A stretch of DNA of 64,000 nucleotides from Tritrichomonas musculus (lineage: Eukaryota > Parabasalia > Tritrichomonadida > Tritrichomonadidae): the NCBI GenBank assembly GCA_039105265.1, contig JAPFFF010000017.1, positions 2,294,001 through 2,358,000 on the forward strand, read 5' to 3'. Below are positions 62,367 to 64,000 of the stretch, one piece after another (position 1 is the first letter of the stretch; each line of letters opens with the position of its first letter). The notes beneath the pieces were generated by a model, which was given only the letters and a program-made list of their open reading frames with translations, was not told where the DNA came from and searched no databases. The position numbers were made by a program, and so were the translations under genes.

Positions 62367-64000
62367 ATGATAAATAGAAAGATCAAAATACCTGATCCTT
62401 TAAAGAAATATGTTATTCAAGATTTCAACAAATATTTTTTTAAGAAAAAATCTATTGCAGAAGGTGGACAAGCAAAGGTATGGCTAGCAACAGATAATTA
62501 TAATAAAAAATATGCAATTAAAGAAATTTATATTGATAAAGATAAGATAAATAGACAGATTAAAAGATATTTATTGGAATGTGCTGCATTATTACGAGCT
62601 CAGCATCCTTTTATAATTGTTTTCCATGGTATGACTGATGAATATCCATTTCAAATAGTAACAGAATATGTTGGTCCAGTTAATTTAAAAAGTTTTTTAA
62701 CAAATAATCATTTTAAATCGCAGAGTCATAACGGAACTCATCTTACCAAAATAGCGACTGCCATTTCTAATGCAATGATGTTTCTTCACAAAATCAAAAT
62801 AATTCATCGAGATTTAAAGCCATCAAATATTTTATTAGGGAATGATTATTTGCCAAAAATTTGTGACTTTGGTCTTGTTCATCAAATTTATCATCAATCA
62901 ATAATGACAGCAGAACTTGGAACGCCAATATGGATGGCGCCTGAAGTTATTCGAGGAGAACCATATAACGAAAAATGTGATATTTTTTCTTTTGCTATGA
63001 TTCTATATCAGATGGCAACGCATGAAATGCCAATGTCCGATCTAACATCAACACAAATAATGGAAAAGTATAAAAATGAACGTTATAGGCCTTCTTCATC
63101 TCAATTTTTGAAAGCTCCAAAACCATTACAAAAATTAATTATTAGATGCTGGGATGAGGATCCCGATAAAAGGCCCTCTTTTCAAGAAATATTTGAAAAG
63201 TTTGGCAGTTGTGAAGTCACATTTCCACACTGTAAAAACGATGTAATCAAGCAATTCGCAAGAAAATTAAAAAATGAAGATCAAAAAAGAACGATTATTC
63301 CAGAATTCGAAGTTTACGCCGCCAAAGAGAGAAGTAGTGACAAAGGAGAAAATTATAGTGATAATAGTGAGAGTGTGAATCATGATAAATCTAAATCCAA
63401 AAATAGATCAGAATATAAAAGTGAAACACAAAAAAATCAAAAGAAAAAAGAAGAAGAAACAAATAAAAGTGATGGAAGTGATGATAATAAAAAAGAAGGA
63501 AAACCAAATAAAAGTAAAGAAATTGATGACAATAAAAAAAGAATTAAGAAAAAAGAATTTAAAACAGATGAAAGTGACGAGAGTGACTACAATAAAAAAG
63601 TAATCAAGAAAAAAAAATATGAAAGTGATAATGACATTAAAAAAAAGAAAAAAACTGACAAAAATAAAGATAGAGAAGAAGAAAAAAAGAAAACTCAAAA
63701 AAAGAAGAAATTTATTAAAATAGAAGTTGAAGATTACGATGACTATGACAACTATTATAGTGATCGAAAAATTATCAAAAAACAGAGGCACAAAAAGAAG
63801 TCCGAATACAGTGAAAGTGATGATGAATATGATTTACATATAGAAATGAAAAGGAAAACGAAGAAAAAGCTTCATTACAAAAATGATCCAATTGACGATA
63901 AAAACGAGCTCATTTTTAACATCGACACTTTTCGTTCAGAAAGCAAAAAAAGTCGCCAATTGAGCTGCAGCAGCAGCAAAGACTCCTTCTCCAGTGATTA
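62367..64000 (+). CDS. TKL-type protein kinase with long charged tail (3' partial)
   Basis: Open to the window end, at least 544 residues. The kinase domain (about 20-285) is complete: glycine loop Glu32-Gly-Gly-Gln-Ala-Lys-Val, Lys52 in Ala-Ile-Lys, His147-Arg-Asp149 with Leu-Lys-Pro-Ser-Asn, Asp167-Phe-Gly, and Met-Ala-Pro-Glu around 190-193. The last lobe has Cys-Trp-Asp-Glu-Asp-Pro-x-Lys-Arg-Pro-Ser, typical of TKL kinases. It should phosphorylate Ser/Thr; substrates are unknown. The tail (from about 330) is very rich in Lys, Glu, Asp and Ser with Ser-Asp-x-Ser words, probably disordered and able to be phosphorylated, ending here in a Ser-Cys-Ser-Ser-Ser-Lys stretch. The ATG is the first of this frame. 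Confidence 0.9.
   Translation, partial: MINRKIKIPDPLKKYVIQDFNKYFFKKKSIAEGGQAKVWLATDNYNKKYAIKEIYIDKDKINRQIKRYLLECAALLRAQHPFIIVFHGMTDEYPFQIVTEYVGPVNLKSFLTNNHFKSQSHNGTHLTKIATAISNAMMFLHKIKIIHRDLKPSNILLGNDYLPKICDFGLVHQIYHQSIMTAELGTPIWMAPEVIRGEPYNEKCDIFSFAMILYQMATHEMPMSDLTSTQIMEKYKNERYRPSSSQFLKAPKPLQKLIIRCWDEDPDKRPSFQEIFEKFGSCEVTFPHCKNDVIKQFARKLKNEDQKRTIIPEFEVYAAKERSSDKGENYSDNSESVNHDKSKSKNRSEYKSETQKNQKKKEEETNKSDGSDDNKKEGKPNKSKEIDDNKKRIKKKEFKTDESDESDYNKKVIKKKKYESDNDIKKKKKTDKNKDREEEKKKTQKKKKFIKIEVEDYDDYDNYYSDRKIIKKQRHKKKSEYSESDDEYDLHIEMKRKTKKKLHYKNDPIDDKNELIFNIDTFRSESKKSRQLSCSSSKDSFSSD

Noticed and set aside
1-64000. tRNA, rRNA or spliceosomal intron signals
   Set aside because: I found no convincing T-loop/anticodon arrangement and no trichomonad-type GTATGT ... 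ACTAACACACAG intron pair; a covariance-model scan would be decisive.

Overview
The window looks like a chromosome fragment from a trichomonad (Parabasalia), most likely Tritrichomonas or a close relative. The DNA is extremely AT-rich and genes are single open frames with no intron I can recognise. The protein families are typical trichomonad ones: BTB/F5-8C proteins, BspA-like leucine-rich repeats, R2R3 Myb proteins, TKL kinases, MULE transposases and flagellar proteins. Species is inference; no rRNA or tRNA gene was seen.

Layout. 1-9.4 kb: the end of an unknown gene, a TKL-type pseudokinase, a PP2A B''/TON2-like regulatory subunit, a decayed auxin-efflux-type transporter, a terminal-repeat element with a 6-bp target duplication, and a Myb protein. 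9.7-10.5 kb: a RhoGAP with a prenylation motif. 10.5-26.7 kb: an accessory block with decayed scraps (one integrase-like), a MULE with long terminal repeats, a broken BspA-like gene, a second MULE split by a hAT-like element with perfect 8-bp duplications, a broken P-type transposase, and a 99-bp tandem array inside a pair of perfect 25-bp inverted repeats. 26.7-39.7 kb: a HEAT-repeat importin-like protein, CCDC146/MBO2 and a 2312-residue talin-like FERM protein. 39.7-44.6 kb: non-coding DNA with a TTAA-flanked element interrupted by a mariner-type element. 44.7-64 kb: Rab GTPase, IFT139, a Ser/Thr-Pro-rich protein, a metallothionein-like protein, a degenerate EF-hand protein, coiled-coil proteins, a 331-bp TTAA element, a BTB/F5-8C protein, a Hook-domain protein and an intact TKL kinase cut by the window end.

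Common themes. IFT139 and CCDC146 are flagellar, and PP2A B''/TON2 and the Hook domain also point to microtubule or basal-body work. Talin-like, RhoGAP and Rab proteins point to adhesion, actin and membrane traffic. Genes are spaced singly with no operon logic. All functional statements are family inference from reading the translations; no search was run.
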